Positions 10,662 to 23,351 of a stretch of DNA of 64,000 bases are shown here, in pieces. Numbering within the stretch: the stretch's first letter is position 1; each line of letters opens with the position of its first letter. The stretch is from positions 410,026 through 474,025 of the forward strand of contig NW_003140817.1 in NCBI RefSeq assembly GCF_000003605.2, in the 5' to 3' direction. Both the position numbers and the translations under genes were made by a program. Below the pieces are notes generated by a model. It was given only the letters and a program-made list of their open reading frames with translations, was not told the origin of the DNA and made no database searches. The stretch comes from Saccoglossus kowalevskii (taxonomy: Eukaryota; Hemichordata; Enteropneusta; Harrimaniidae).

Positions 10662-13600
10662 TACTGAAAAGCTTTATTATGACTTCTTATCAAATATCTA
10701 TAGTGACTGTCCTAGGGGGCTTTATTAAGAATCGCTATCAAGTATCTATAGTGACCTGTCTAGGGGGCTTTATTAAGAATCGCTATCAAGTATCTATAGT
10801 GACTGTCCTAGGGGGCTTTATTAAGAATCGCTATCAAGTATCTATAGTGACTGTTCTAGGGGGCTTTATTAAGAATCGCTATCAAGTATCTATAGTGACT
10901 GTCCTAGGGGGCTTTATTAAGAATCGCTATCAAGTATCTATAGTGACTGTTCTAGGGGGCTTTATTAAGAATCGCTATCAAGTATCTATAGTGACTGTCC
11001 TAGGGGGCTTTATTAAGAATCGCTATAAAGTATCTATAGTGACTGTCCTAGGAGGCTTTATTAAGAATCGCTATCAAGTATCTATAGTGACTGTCCTAGG
11101 GGGCTTTATTAAGAATCGCTATCAAGTATCTATAGTGACTGTTCTAGGGGGCTTTATTAAGAATCGCTATCAAGTATCTATAGTGACTGTCCTAGGGGGC
11201 TTTATTAAGAATCGCTATCAAGTATCTATAGTGACTGTCCTAAGGGGCTTTATTATGACTCTCTATCAAGTATCTATAGTGATTGTCCTTAGGAACATTA
11301 CTATGACTTGCTATCAAATATCTATAGTGACTGTCCTAAGGAGCTAGATTATGACTTGTTATCAAATATTTATAGTGACAGTTCTAAGGGGCTTTGTTAT
11401 GACTTGTTATCAAGTATTTATAGTGACAGTTCTAAGGGGCTTTATATGACTTGTTATCAAATATCTGTAGTGACTGTCCTAAGGAGCTAGATTATGACTT
11501 GTTATCAAGTATTTATAGTGACAGTTCTAAGGGGCTTTATATGACTCTCAATCAAATATCTGTAGTGACTGTCCTAAGGAGCTAGATTATGACTTGCTAT
11601 CAAATATTTATAGTGACAGTTCTAAGGGGCTTTATTATGACTTGTTATCAATTATTTATAGTGACAGTTCTAAGGGGCTTTATATGACTTGTTATCAAAT
11701 ATCTGTAGTGACTGTCCTAAGGAACTAGATTATGACTTGTTATCAAGTATTTATAGTGACAGTTCTAAGGGGCTTTATATGACTCTCAATCAAATATCTG
11801 TAGTGACTGTCCTAAGGAGCTAGATTATGACTTGCTATCAAATATTTATAGTGACAGTTCTAAGGGGCTTTATTATGACTTGTTATCAATTATTTATAGT
11901 GACAGTTCTAAGGGGCTTTATTATGACTCGCAATCAAATATATGTAGTGACTGTCCTGGGGAAGCTTATTATGACTGGCTATCAAGTGTCTATAGTGACT
12001 GTCCTAAGGGACCTTATTATGACTTGCTATCAAGTATCTATAGTGACTCTCCTAAGAGGCTTTATTATGACTTGTTATCAAGTATTTATAGTGACTGTTC
12101 TAAGGGGCTTTATTATGACTCGCAATCAAATATCTGTAGTGACTTTCCTAAGGAACCTTATTATGACTGTTATCAAGTATTATAGTGACTGTCCTAGGGG
12201 GGCTTTATTATGGATCGCTATCAAATATCTATAATGACTGTCCTAAGGGGCTTTATTATGACTGGCTATCAAGTGTCTATAGTGACTGTCCTAAGGAACC
12301 TTATTATGACTGGCTATCAAGTGTCTATAGTGACTGTCCCAAGGGACCCTATTATGACTTGCTATCAAGTATCTATAGTGACTGTTCTAAGGGGCTTTAT
12401 TATGACTTGTTATCAAGTATTTATAGTGACAGTTTTAAGGGGCTTTATTATGACTCGGAATCAATGATCTGTAGTGACTGTCCTAAGGAGCCTTATTATG
12501 ACTCGCTATTACATATCTATATCGACTGTCCTAAGGGGCTTTATTATGACTCACTATGAAATACGTAATTGTATCTATAGTGACTGTCCTAAGCCTAAGG
12601 GACCTTATTATGACTTTCTATCAAGTATCTATAGTGACTGTCCTAAGGAGCTTTATTATGAATAGCTATCAAGTACTCGTATCTATCGTGACTGTCCTAA
12701 GAACCTTTTATGACTCGTTATCAAATATCTATAGTGACTTTCCTAAGAGACTTTATTATGACTCGCTATCAAGTATCCATAGTGACTGTCCTAAGGGACC
12801 TTATAATGACTCACTATTAAATATCTATAGCGACTGTCCTAAGGGACATTATAGTGACTTGCTATCAAATATCTCTAGTGACTGTCCTAAGGGGCTTTAT
12901 TATGAATCGCTATCAAGTTATTATAGTGACTGTCCTAGGGGGCTTTATTGTGACTTGCTATCAAATATCTATAGTGACTGTCCTAAGGAACCTTATTATG
13001 ACTTACTATCAAGTATCTATAGTGACTGTCCTAGGGAGCTTTATTGTGACTTGCTATCAAGTATCTATAGTGATTGTCCTAAGGGGCTTATTATGACTTG
13101 CTATCAAATGCATTGCGTCTACAGTGGCAGTTCTAAGGGGCTAGATTATGACTTGTTATCAAGTATTCAAAGTGACTGTTCTAAGGGGCTTTATTATGAC
13201 TTGTTATCAAGTATTCAAAGTGACTGTTCTAGGGGGCTTTATTATGACTTGCGATCAAATATTTGTAATGAATGTCCTAAGGAACCGTATTATGACTGGC
13301 TATCAAGTATCTAAAGTGACTGTCCTAAGGGATCTTATTATGACTCGCTATCAAATATCTATATCGACTGTCCTAGGGGACCTTATTATGACTTGCTATC
13401 AAGTATCTATAGCAACTGTCCTAAGGGACGTTATTATGACATTCTATCAAGTATTTATAGTGAGTGTCTTAAGGGGCTTCATTATGAATAGCTATCAAGT
13501 ACTAGTATCTATAGTGACTGTCCTAAGAACCTTCTATGACTCACTATCAAATATCTATAGCGACTGTCCTAAGGGGCTTTATTATGACTCGCTATCAAAT

Positions 13601-13857
13601 ATCTATGTGACTGTCCTAAGGGGCTTTACTATGACTCACTATCAAGTATTATAGTGACTTTCCTAGGGGGCTTTATTATGACTAGCTATCGAATATCTAT
13701 AGTGACTGTCCTAAGGGGCTAGATTATGAATCGCTATCAAGTGTCTATAGTGACTGTCCTAAGTGGCTTCATTATGACTCACAATAAAATATCCATAGTG
13801 ACTGTCCTAAAGGGCTTCATTGTGAATTGCTATCAAGTATCTATAGCGACTGTCCTA
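10662..13857. repeat. 48-bp minisatellite, about 66 units, with homogenised and higher-order blocks
   Basis: The unit is 48 bp: ATCTATAGTGACTGTCCTA, then GGGGGCTTTATTA, then a variable GAATCGCTATCAAGT-like part. The 10690-11250 block has about 11 nearly identical units. About 11340-11905 repeats at 238 bp: the block starting at 11581 recurs at 11819. This equals five monomers of which two are 47 bp (TTATATGAC instead of TTATTATGAC). The rest is a mix of variants. Because 48 is divisible by 3, two + frames stay open over long stretches as 16-residue repeats (VTVLGGFIKNRYQVSI and YSDCPKGLYYDSLSSI types). I treat those as by-products, since monomer changes are not biased to synonymous sites and frames break at the 47-mers. 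No transposase or spacers are present. Confidence 0.95.
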
Positions 13858-15138
13858 ATCACTGCACATGCGTATTTAGGCTTACATATCTTCGTGTTTC
13901 GTTGAGTCGCAGACTACTGTAAAATACTTTATTTTAGCTGACATTAATTTTCACTGAAAAGAATTTTTGGGTGTTTTGTTTAAAATTCATTTTCACTGAT
14001 TTTTGAATGTAAAATATAGGGGAAAAGGTATATTCACTGGATTTTACTGAATCACTCCTTAATCGAAATTAAAATATGTTATGGTAATTGCTTCTCACTT
14101 CATCACCATAATAGCCTTATTGCGACACATATGCAGAAAACATTTCCCCCTTTTAGATCAAATCCCAGATATAAAAGCTCGTTAAAAAAAATGGAGCGAA
14201 GAAATTCCATGTAATTTTTGTGGAATAGTAACTCAATTGATATGCTATCCAGTATCCCCATGTTATACATGATATGATCAAAGTCCAATCGTATTTAGCA
14301 CGCGAGATGATAGTGCACATATTAGAAAAATATATAAAAAATATTTGACATTTTCTTATCATAATTCATCAGCACTCGTTCTCATTAATTCATTTGATGT
14401 TTATCTATCGATTTACAATTTTTGAATTTGTACAAATTTTAATCCTTGATTAAGCATAGTCTTATAAAATAATAGTGGTTTAGTATTATTATGTTTCGCA
14501 GTAAAATTTTTAATCATTGATTACGCATCGTCATTGATCTATAAAATAACATTAGTTTAGTATTATCTTTTGAAGCCCTATGCTAGTATAGAGGTTAATG
14601 ACGATGTGTGGTCCATCCAACGGTTCGCAGTTGCACCGACAGTATTAATCGTACTTATGCGTAATCTCGCAATATGGTACATGGCTTATAATGTTGTTTC
14701 TTGTAGCTGGTGTGAATTATTTAATATACAGATTTCAAATAATAATAGTAATATCAAGTTTTGTAATGCACCAAACAACGGCCGTTGCTAGGGAGGCAGT
14801 ACTTAGCGATGAACCTGAGCGTTGCAAATTTGTGCCGCGGTTTTGGGCGTGTGCGTAGTCAAGTCACTGGTGTGCATATGCGAGTCGCACAACATACTAG
14901 TAATATATGTCGTGATTCAGTTGTTTTATGTCTGTGTCGAACGTTATATGCACTGCTAAAATGGAAGCATAGTAAATTTAACTTATCATCATGGCTACCA
15001 CGAAATTCTTCTGAACGGAAACAGAACGCGTATCAACAAATATCACATCGTTTATGACATCGTCTATCGAGTACAGACACGTGCAGACAGGCATACATTC
15101 ACACATACATACATACACACACAATTGTTATACGGTAG
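13858..15138. other. Intergenic region between minisatellite and histone H1
   Basis: AT-rich, with a degraded MITE-like piece at its start. No exon is supported. A short (ACAT/CACA) run lies near 15100-15122. Confidence 0.5.
13915..14060. mobile_element. MITE family 1, copy F (fragment)
   Basis: It starts with TACTGTAAAAT and carries the family's TTTTCACTG / TTCACTGGATTTTA segments. It is heavily diverged and the right boundary is uncertain. Confidence 0.4.
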
Positions 15139-15150
15139 TTCTCTTTTTGG
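15139..15150 (-). promoter_or_regulatory. Histone downstream element (U7 snRNA target)
   Basis: On the - strand this reads CCAAAAAGAGAA, a purine-rich element 11 bases past the histone stem-loop. This is the expected place and composition for the U7 snRNP binding site used in replication-dependent histone 3' processing. Confidence 0.65.
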
Positions 15151-15161
15151 AGGATGTGGTT

Positions 15162-15177
15162 GGCCCTGAAAAGGGCC
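15162..15177 (-). terminator. Histone mRNA 3' stem-loop
   Basis: The - strand reads GGCCCTTTTCAGGGCC: a perfect 6-bp stem with a TTTC loop, matching the animal consensus GGYYCTTTTYAGRRCC. It begins 37 bases after the H1 stop codon. It replaces a poly(A) tail and is bound by SLBP. Confidence 0.95.
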
Positions 15178-15213
15178 GTTTGGTTTGGGTTTGTGAAGTA
15201 TGCATTCAGTCGC

Positions 15214-15768
15214 TTACTTCTTTTTTGAAGCGGCCTTCTTCTTTGGTGACTTCTTTACCTTCTTGGCCGGAGCCTTCTTTGCTGCCTTTGGCTTCTTCGT
15301 TGGTGTCTTTTTTGGTTTCTTTTCAGCCTTGGCTTTTGGTTTCTTTGCTTTTGGCTTCTTTGCTTTAGGCTTCTTTTCCTTTGGTTTCTTGGTTGCCTTC
15401 TTGGCTGCTTTAGGCTTCTTGGCCTTTGGTTTCTTGGCCTTAGGCTTCTTTGGTTTCTTCTCTGCCTTTGTCTTGGGGTTCAGCTTGAAGCTACCAGAAG
15501 CACCCTTGCCTTTGGTCTGTACCAATTTGCCGCTGGTTACACCACTCTTGAGACAACGACGGACAAACGGGGTGATTTTTTCGACATCGACTTTGTAGTT
15601 GGCACCGATGTATTTCTTGATTGCCTGCAAAGATGATCCATTACGCTCTTTCAAGTTGGTAATGGCCGCGACGATCATATCGATGGTCTTTGGGTGAGCT
15701 GCCGGTGCTCTTGGCTTCTTCGGCTTGCTAGCCTTTTTGGCTGGTGCGGGAGCTGCTGCGTCAGACAT
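15214..15768 (-). CDS. H1: Histone H1 (linker histone), replication-dependent
   Basis: Intronless frame of 184 residues. Residues 1-23 are an Ala/Pro/Lys N-tail. Residues 24-97 form the winged-helix H15 globular domain, with [36 protein letters not shown] and the C-terminal signature [15 protein letters not shown]. Residues 98-184 are a Lys/Ala/Pro tail with a near-regular KKPKA period and one SPKK site. H1 binds the nucleosome dyad and linker DNA and compacts chromatin; its tail is a CDK target in the family. The downstream stem-loop and U7-type element show S-phase, non-polyadenylated expression. Cys72 in the globular domain is unusual, as most H1 proteins lack cysteine. No core histone gene is visible, so it is not in a local H1-H2A-H2B-H3-H4 cluster within this window. 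Confidence 0.97.
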   Translation of the reverse strand: MSDAAAPAPAKKASKPKKPRAPAAHPKTIDMIVAAITNLKERNGSSLQAIKKYIGANYKVDVEKITPFVRRCLKSGVTSGKLVQTKGKGASGSFKLNPKTKAEKKPKKPKAKKPKAKKPKAAKKATKKPKEKKPKAKKPKAKKPKAKAEKKPKKTPTKKPKAAKKAPAKKVKKSPKKKAASKKK

Positions 15769-15818
15769 GTTGTCAGCGAGACTTTGTTTACTGAAGTAGA
15801 ATCAGAAAGCAAATTGAA

Positions 15819-15826
15819 TTTCCCGC
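15819..15826. promoter_or_regulatory. E2F-like site in the H1 promoter
   Basis: TTTCCCGC, a match to the E2F consensus TTTSSCGC, lies 51 bases upstream of the H1 start codon. E2F control at G1/S fits a replication-dependent histone gene. A weak TATA-like GAATAAG (- strand, about 15841-15848) lies further up. No canonical H1 box (AAACACA) is seen. Confidence 0.45.
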
Positions 15827-15849
15827 TAACTACGCCGCCTCTTATTCAC

Positions 15850-17941
15850 TCATTGCGAACGTCAGAGAGAACATCATATCGACTAAGTGCGCGCCACATA
15901 ATGGACGACCACTTTGAGTGTCAATATGTGCTTCATACCCGAAATAAAACCATTCGCTCTCCTCCGTCGAACACATTTGCGGAACCCCTTGACACTGTTT
16001 CAAAAACTGAGACTATATACTTCAACTTGATATATCATATATGGCGTATACTTTTAAATGCATCGAATTATTTCAATTCAAACTCTGTGTAACGCGCTTG
16101 TCAAACTGCATCCAGCGAGTTCGGAGAGGGATATTTTAACAAAGCTAATTCTCGCGCAACAAAATATACACTTAAAACCACACTTTAGTGTATGTACTTG
16201 TCGTAAATATTCATTTTATTTGTAAATAAGGATAGTTTTTACAACTTTTCAGCGTTTGAAAAAAAAATGACAAGCACATTGTCGGCCATTTTCATCATAA
16301 ACATGACGACTGCCTTCTACCAATACTCGTGATTACAGGACCATTTACTCGTCGGTAATCAACAAAATTGTAAGATAGTTCATTCATATTGTATAAAATA
16401 TCTTCAAAAATAGTTATTCGTTGTCACAGCCATGCATATTTCAACGGGTTTCCCACTTTTTGGCGAGTTTTCGTTTATTTACATTTGCCGCAACCAAGGA
16501 TGCAATCTGCATATGAAATTAACTTCCGCCATTGGCTGCCGATGTTTTTCGTCTGCGAACTCTGCAATTTTGTAGATTTTGATCAATTATTCGTGATATT
16601 TTCACTACTTATTGTTGGATTGTGAGGCCAACCATATTTGTAGACTCTATAACGGACTAACTAGGCTGATTTTTTTGTATTTTATCGCGACTTTCATTCA
16701 TGTCTGCGATGCAATTATTATAGGATGACAATGACAGCTTCAGCGACCAGGGACAGGTCATGTTACGACGGATTGCCTGAAGATTACCACGGATAGTATC
16801 TATTCTAATTGCTGATATTATTATTCACATCGTGCCGTTATTAGTTACAACGGTCAGTAAAAAATATGCTTCGTTTCCTCAACAGTGCTGACTATTCTCG
16901 CTGATTTTGGCGATACACTTTACTTAGTTCAGGGTCAAATGGCCACTCGTACGTGTCTCAGCAAATCCCTATGACTTTGGGACCATTATGTATCTATTAC
17001 AACTATAACTTATGTATTTCAAACAAATGGTGTCGATGAATATTTCGAAAAAGAATCGCTATAAAACAACGTATATGTTGACTTCGTTGTTGCAGCTGTT
17101 AAGTGTATACCACAAATATTCTTGCCGCCATTTTCTGGGGGCCTGGATTTTCTGAAAGGGCAATGGGTCATCACAGCCAATAACGTATACAATAGTATTC
17201 CTGTTGTGGTATCCCGTATATTACCTGACCATGTTTATAAAATGTACACAAATATAACATAAATACATAAATATTTATATTATGTAATGTTTAAACTTTA
17301 CTAAAAATTCTGGGACGAGGCCGTAAATAGAAAACTATTTATCTGACTGGAACGCCCGCCGCTTGCCTCGATATTTCGAAAATACTACCTCTTCGAGAAC
17401 ATTATACATTACATGATTAAATGCAAATTTTATCTTGGATAGTGGATGCAAATACACAGAGTATGTGAATAATAGTCTCTTCGTGGACACGAGATACCGT
17501 AATCCTGAAATTTGTGAATAGGGCAACTTGAATGGGTCCCTTTTCGATTTTCCAAAACAGAACCCGCCAATATTGAGAAAGAACACTGAGAAAGAACTTA
17601 AAACAAAAATGACCGATTGACCGAATTGCGCATAGACGTGAAAAGTGCTAACAATTAAATAATGTACACATCAGCATACGCACTAAAATTATTTCAATGT
17701 TTTATCATCTGTTTAGAATGATAATGGGGATGTTAGTGTGTGCCAGTGTAGTCAGATGTTTTACGTTTCATTTGTTGAAGGTGTCTGATTGTGCAACATG
17801 CTCGTTTAACTGGGAAAGGCGCCTCGTTCCCCACTTCAAAAATGTTTGCACATTGGGAGTGTCCTAGTAGACATATATGTACCCATCACTCTTTATTTGT
17901 GTCAAACACTAATCTCTACACTAATTTATTCATGGACAGCA
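15850..17941. other. Upstream flank of H1 up to the second gap
   Basis: No gene supported on either strand; open frames are short and unstructured. The proximal part (about 15850-15950) may hold further H1 promoter elements. Confidence 0.45.
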
Positions 17942-18233
17942 NNNNNNNNNNNNNNNNNNNNNNNNNNNNNNNNNNNNNNNNNNNNNNNNNNNNNNNNNNN
18001 NNNNNNNNNNNNNNNNNNNNNNNNNNNNNNNNNNNNNNNNNNNNNNNNNNNNNNNNNNNNNNNNNNNNNNNNNNNNNNNNNNNNNNNNNNNNNNNNNNNN
18101 NNNNNNNNNNNNNNNNNNNNNNNNNNNNNNNNNNNNNNNNNNNNNNNNNNNNNNNNNNNNNNNNNNNNNNNNNNNNNNNNNNNNNNNNNNNNNNNNNNNN
18201 NNNNNNNNNNNNNNNNNNNNNNNNNNNNNNNNN
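17942..18233. other. Assembly gap (292 N)
   Basis: Run of N. No flanking repeat explains it. Confidence 0.99.
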
Positions 18234-18814
18234 GCTTAAAAGGGGTTTAAGGTCACGTGGTGACGAAAAGAAACGAGTTATATGCGACGAGTGAATTCTC
18301 ATAGTCGCTAACGGCATACATATTTGGTAATGGACGTGTTTTCCGAAGGCTGAGTATAGGATAATACGATATTCGTGATAAGTTTCATAGTGAGATTAAA
18401 GTATGTAATAATGGATTGGTCATTTCTTCCTGTTCTTTCGTTCTATGGTTTTGTTACTGTTTTTGTCACTTGAAGGGGTAATAATCTTCGAAATTGTGTC
18501 TCGAAATGTGTATGTACAGTACTTTATTTCTGGAGATCCGTCAAACTTTTCAGGGACGCGTGGTCTTAACTCCTCAAAATCATTCGCCCGAAAAACCGTC
18601 TATGAGATGTATTTTTTTAAATAATTCTGCGGTAAATAGATGGTGTAATTTGAGTGTTAATAAAAAGTTGAAAAGATGACATTTTTATTAGTCATGATAG
18701 GTGAAAATTAGTTTCCGTAACAACGCAATAAAATGTGTTATTTGTTCGTATTCGGCTGTGGATAAACAGCTAATTTCATTTTATCAAATGTATTCCATGA
18801 GTTCATAATTACAG

Positions 18815-18937
18815 ATATGTGATAGGAGGACTGTCTCCAAGAATGTGACAAAGCTGGTCAGTATCTTCGACAGTAAATGCGAACTTGAACAAGACGGCGT
18901 ATCACGTGACCAATTTATCAAGACCTTTGTTATGTAA
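18815..18937 (+). CDS. Candidate terminal coding exon, unknown protein
   Basis: An acceptor-like ttcataattacag ends at 18814. The frame that follows is open for 40 codons to TAA at 18935-18937 and is closed just upstream (TAA at 18806-18808), so it could only be an exon starting there. The peptide is charged and looks helical, with VTKLVSIFDS and EQDGVSRDQFIKTF. The D-G-x-S-R-D-Q-F part recalls the end of a degenerate EF-hand loop but is one residue short of canonical spacing. ATTAAA at 18960-18965 could serve as polyadenylation signal. No upstream exon could be paired with it, so a chance open frame remains possible. Confidence 0.3.
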   Translation: MCDRRTVSKNVTKLVSIFDSKCELEQDGVSRDQFIKTFVM

Positions 18938-19311
18938 ATCAGCTACAATCAGTATGCTAATTAAATTCAATTCATTTAAATATACGGTGATTCGTTAATG
19001 CTGTAAAAAGACTGAAATTTCGCACCTAATGCATCGCGCACAGTAAATTTCGACCAACGGCAAATAACAATTGCAATATATTGATATATAATCTAAGATT
19101 TTTTGAGAAAAAAAATCATTTCCCCCCCTTTTTTTTTATTTTCAACGCCAACTTAGTTCACTTCTCGAGAAATAAACCTGGTTTAAAAATGTCTGAACAA
19201 GATTTCTATGGCGTCGGTATCTTTGACCATAAATATAGCACGACGCCGAAACGTGAATATGTTCATGTCTGTCTGTCTGTTTGTCTGTTTTTGCATATGT
19301 CTTGCAGATAC

Positions 19312-19471
19312 AAACATCACGCCAACAACATTATCTGGCAACGTGACAACCAGTCATTGCTATTCGGTCTTTGATGCGGCATTTTTTGTCAATTCAAGCG
19401 GAAAGTGGGTCAGTGATTATTATCCAGGTGCCCCCAAAAGCGTATTCCAAACTAGCGCTCATATACTATGA
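19312..19471 (+). CDS. Candidate coding exon, unknown protein
   Basis: A strong acceptor (a TGTCTGTCTGTTTGTCTG tract, then CATATGTCTTGCAG ending at 19311) precedes a frame open for 52 codons to TGA (19469-19471). The peptide has three N-glycosylation sequons (NIT, NVT, NSS) and aromatic-rich WVSDYYPG, as in an extracellular segment. No homologue is recognised and no upstream exon is identified. The pyrimidine tract may simply be a (TGTC)n microsatellite. Confidence 0.22.
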
Positions 19472-22400
19472 CGCAATACGTATCGATGAACAGCAACCTT
19501 GAAACGTTGCCAGAAGTCGCACCAATATGGGTAACTATGTCACCGCGGGAACCATGCAGTTTCTGTCATCACCTCTGACACTAATCTAACCTTCTTAATT
19601 CTGAATATGTGAGACCACGATATCAATTATACGAGATCAGTGATAAGCGGCTGTAGCTAGTGATCGGTGGCGGAGGGGGGGGGGGTTCTTGACAAGTTGG
19701 CAATATAACTCTTAAGCGCAATTTGTTCTGAAGTGTAATTTAAGAAACATACCGCATAGTGTGCGTGAAATCGAATATAGTAGAGTAGGATTGTTTGACC
19801 CGAAGGTGTTGTTTAGTGTTTACTTTAAAAAGCCAAGAAATGTGGGTCACTTCATGTCGTGTATTAACGAGAATAGAGCCGTGTTTAATGTTTTTAATAT
19901 GCTTCCTCACGATAGAGCACAATCACCTTACACAAGTTTATATGGGATATGTCTGATTCAGATGATGGAACGGATGCAGTCCTTTGAGATGGGCGTTGCC
20001 GAAGTTAAAAATAAGGCGTCAGTATTTCGTTAGCTCTTCCCACAGCTCATCCTCCTAAGCATGAATGCTGCTCGAAGAAATTTCGTTAAAAAAAATCGAC
20101 ACGTTGTAAGTTTTTTTTTCGGGCGTGAAAAAGTATATCCGAGCCAGTACAAAATGTTGACCAGCAAGGTTTTTAGTCTGAAGTATTATTAGTTTTGATC
20201 GTGTTTGATTAGTATACGGCGGTACGGCGGATTGATTGTCTCACAGGAACTGCACAAAAAACAAGAAATGTTGGTAAAAAAACAAAAACGAAAAAACGTG
20301 CGCTGTGTTTTAACGAACATGAATAAACTTTCATGCGTGCTTCTAACTGGATTTTATTTTTGACCCCCGGCGGTGGCAGAAGTTTGTAAGTGCTTTTGTA
20401 GACAAAAATCGTAGGTGAACAGGTGGTTCTCGGTTCATCGAAGTCGATACCACTTTCACAGTTCACGGCGAAGTTCTACCGACGTCATGACGTTGCCAAA
20501 TCTCCATTTCTGGTTGTAAACATAGTATGTTAAGCATACCTCACATACTATATTGTACTGTTTACGATTCACAAAAATGCAACGATGAAGTTCACGCGAA
20601 TGTCACTATGATCACGCGGTAATTCGAGATATGCGAACTAATTTTTTTTTCACTGCAATTTAAAAAAATATATATCTGTGGAAGTGGAACCAAACAATTT
20701 GGGCTAAAATCAAAGTAGTATAGCAATGAACAAGGTACAGTTCAAAGTCGGTGTTCTGTGATCACCATTTATGATTATCGTAATTCAAAACGAGATGGTC
20801 CCAGAGAACTAATATACTCTCCTTACAACGAAGTAGGTATACACACAGTGTGATGTTAACTCAAGTACTTGGCATCATTTCAAAATACGCGACTACGCAC
20901 ATTCAGTCATGGAGATATTTTTTTTTTCGTGGCGCATTTCGTAACACTAAATAAATTAAAATAACCGTGGGATAATTGGCAACGCACATTGAAGTATCGA
21001 CGAGTCAATCAATGACTCAAAGCCAGCGCACGGTACATTCATACGACTAATTGAGATGTTCATCTATTCCATGTAGACACAAAGTTCGACTCTGCGTTTT
21101 TAGAAATATTGTTGCCGAATAAATATTACAAAAAACACAAATTATTGGACATGTGCAAAACAAAACAATACGTGGAAAATAGTCAGTGCATATTTTCAGA
21201 GAACCGTTATATCAACAGAACTTCACATGTTAGAATAATAATTTCAGAGAACCACTGTATACAAACAAGTGTCAGTGTCGACTCCCCTTAACAGTTTCTG
21301 TCGGACTAGCCAGCACGTACATACTTCATACATTTTTTATTCGCGGCCTCAAGTATAAAGTTAGTGGGATAATTCACAATTACTATTATTTATTACGTGA
21401 TAAACTTTGAATAACTCGTAACACTTGTTTATATTGAATAACTATAACAAGAACAAGTTAACCTACATATATTGTCTCGACAAATGACCAAGCCAATGCA
21501 ACCTTGTCAGATTTCAATCCCTGGTTAATGTATGAATTACGATGTAATCGACCATACACGGTGTATCACGTGATATCGTCAAGTAGAAAGCCATCCAACG
21601 CGCGTTCGAATTTCATGTAAACAATTTATTTTACATGCGTTATGCACTCCCTAGTATACCATTTTTTTCGGATGGTCGTACTTTTCGAACCTGTACTTTA
21701 ATATGCCCATAAAATCGCCCAATACGCCAAACAAACAGATTAAATTAACTTGAAATGCGATAACTATAAATAAATATGTTCGGCTTGTTGTTAAATAAGT
21801 GTTCGCGGTTTTCGCCGAAGATACAAGACAATGTGAAACATTGCATCTGATTGGCTGCCCAATGACTGTGACGTCATACGGCACCGGACGCAAACACTTC
21901 ACTCCACGATACACAAATGCTCGTTTGCTTTGCCTCTGGGTTATCTGTAGAGCATATTAAAGATTATAACAACAATGTGAAAGGAATCCAGATCCAAAGA
22001 AGCCTTGTAAACTTCCGTATTTTCTCACCGTCCGAAAACAAGACTCTCTGTTCGAGAACTAAGCTAAACACTCCAGTTATTATATATTTTACCTGCAAAG
22101 GTAATGCAGATATTATCCGTAAATCAAGTGTAAACATGGTTCACGCAAAAACCTACAAACCTACCATGATTCAAATTATTTGACACCAGTTAACATATGT
22201 CTGAAAATTGACCGCTGTTAGTGTACGTCATGTGGGGTCCATAGTAACGAACACATCGCGGGTACCTCCCTCACAAACTAAACTTACGGAGAAGTTCATG
22301 GAGCGTTGTTTGTACATTCGATTATGAATATGTCGAAGGGGGCAAGGGGGGATAGCCGGTACAGTTTACAGAAAATAAAAAAGGCATTTTACGTTTTTAT

Positions 22401-23351
22401 AGGAAATAAAATGAAAGTTTCATTTACAGTAAAACATAGGTTTTCACACTTTACAGATAAAGCAAATTCCTAATTACATTTTTATAATATATCTAATAAT
22501 TTGTGTTCAAGAATCAAAATGCGACGGAAACAGCGTACTAATTGCGACATTGAATGTGAAAAATGCTTTCTATACTTACAAAAAATAAAATCTTTGTACA
22601 AATTACGGACGAATAAAATAGCTGATTACATTTTACACCTTGCCCATGTCGACGAATTTACGTTTTTTATTTATTTATATTTACAACATTATTACGAAAA
22701 TAAAAACAATTGATTAAAGCTTACGAAAATACCCCTTGCCGACCCCCTATGTCATATTTTATACCACTTATATGCAATAAAGTACAAAATTAATATTATT
22801 ATTGACAAGTAATCGTCTTTCGCTACAATGATTCATGCTTTTGCATGCTCAAATTTCTTTCAAATGGTGAAAAGGTTAAAAAAACGATTTATCTATGTAT
22901 CATCACAAAAATACAACAAATCTAGGATCAGTGTATAGATAGATAAATATATATTGATATAATTGCATACAATTATTATAATAATAACGACAAGTGAATA
23001 TCTGTCATTTGCAAGTAATTTTTCTCATTCAAACTATACATGTATCATTAAGCGTGATGCTTTTTACTTTATTGGTAACTTTTAAACAGTTTAATATCTT
23101 TCACATAACAGTATATTATTGAAGACAAGCTACATTAAATATGAACAACCACACATTGTTATATACATATAAATCTGGTGAATAAGTTGTTGTAATTATA
23201 TATATATATTGGCCCTCCCAAGCACTGCTGATTCGTGGGCGGTGCATGTCGGTCATTTATCGAGTCACGGGAAATTATTTATTAATAAGTATTAATTTTT
23301 TTTAAATGATCCAACATGAATAATTCGCATTTAGCGGCCATGGTCCCATAC
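19472..23351. other. Intergenic region
   Basis: AT-rich; no supported gene. It contains a 12-base G run near 19675, T runs, and a TA-rich stretch near 23200. Confidence 0.45.

Noticed and set aside
10655-11347. 230-codon repetitive open frame as a real protein
   Set aside because: The frame is open only because 48 is a multiple of 3. A second frame is open too, units vary without synonymous bias, and 47-mers break the frame.
12185-13654. Further repeat-encoded open frames on the + strand
   Set aside because: Same minisatellite in alternative frames; no start context, splice sites or non-repeat domain.
10662-13857. CRISPR-like regular repeat array
   Set aside because: There are no unique spacers; the whole 48-bp unit repeats, and the surroundings are eukaryotic. 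It is a minisatellite.
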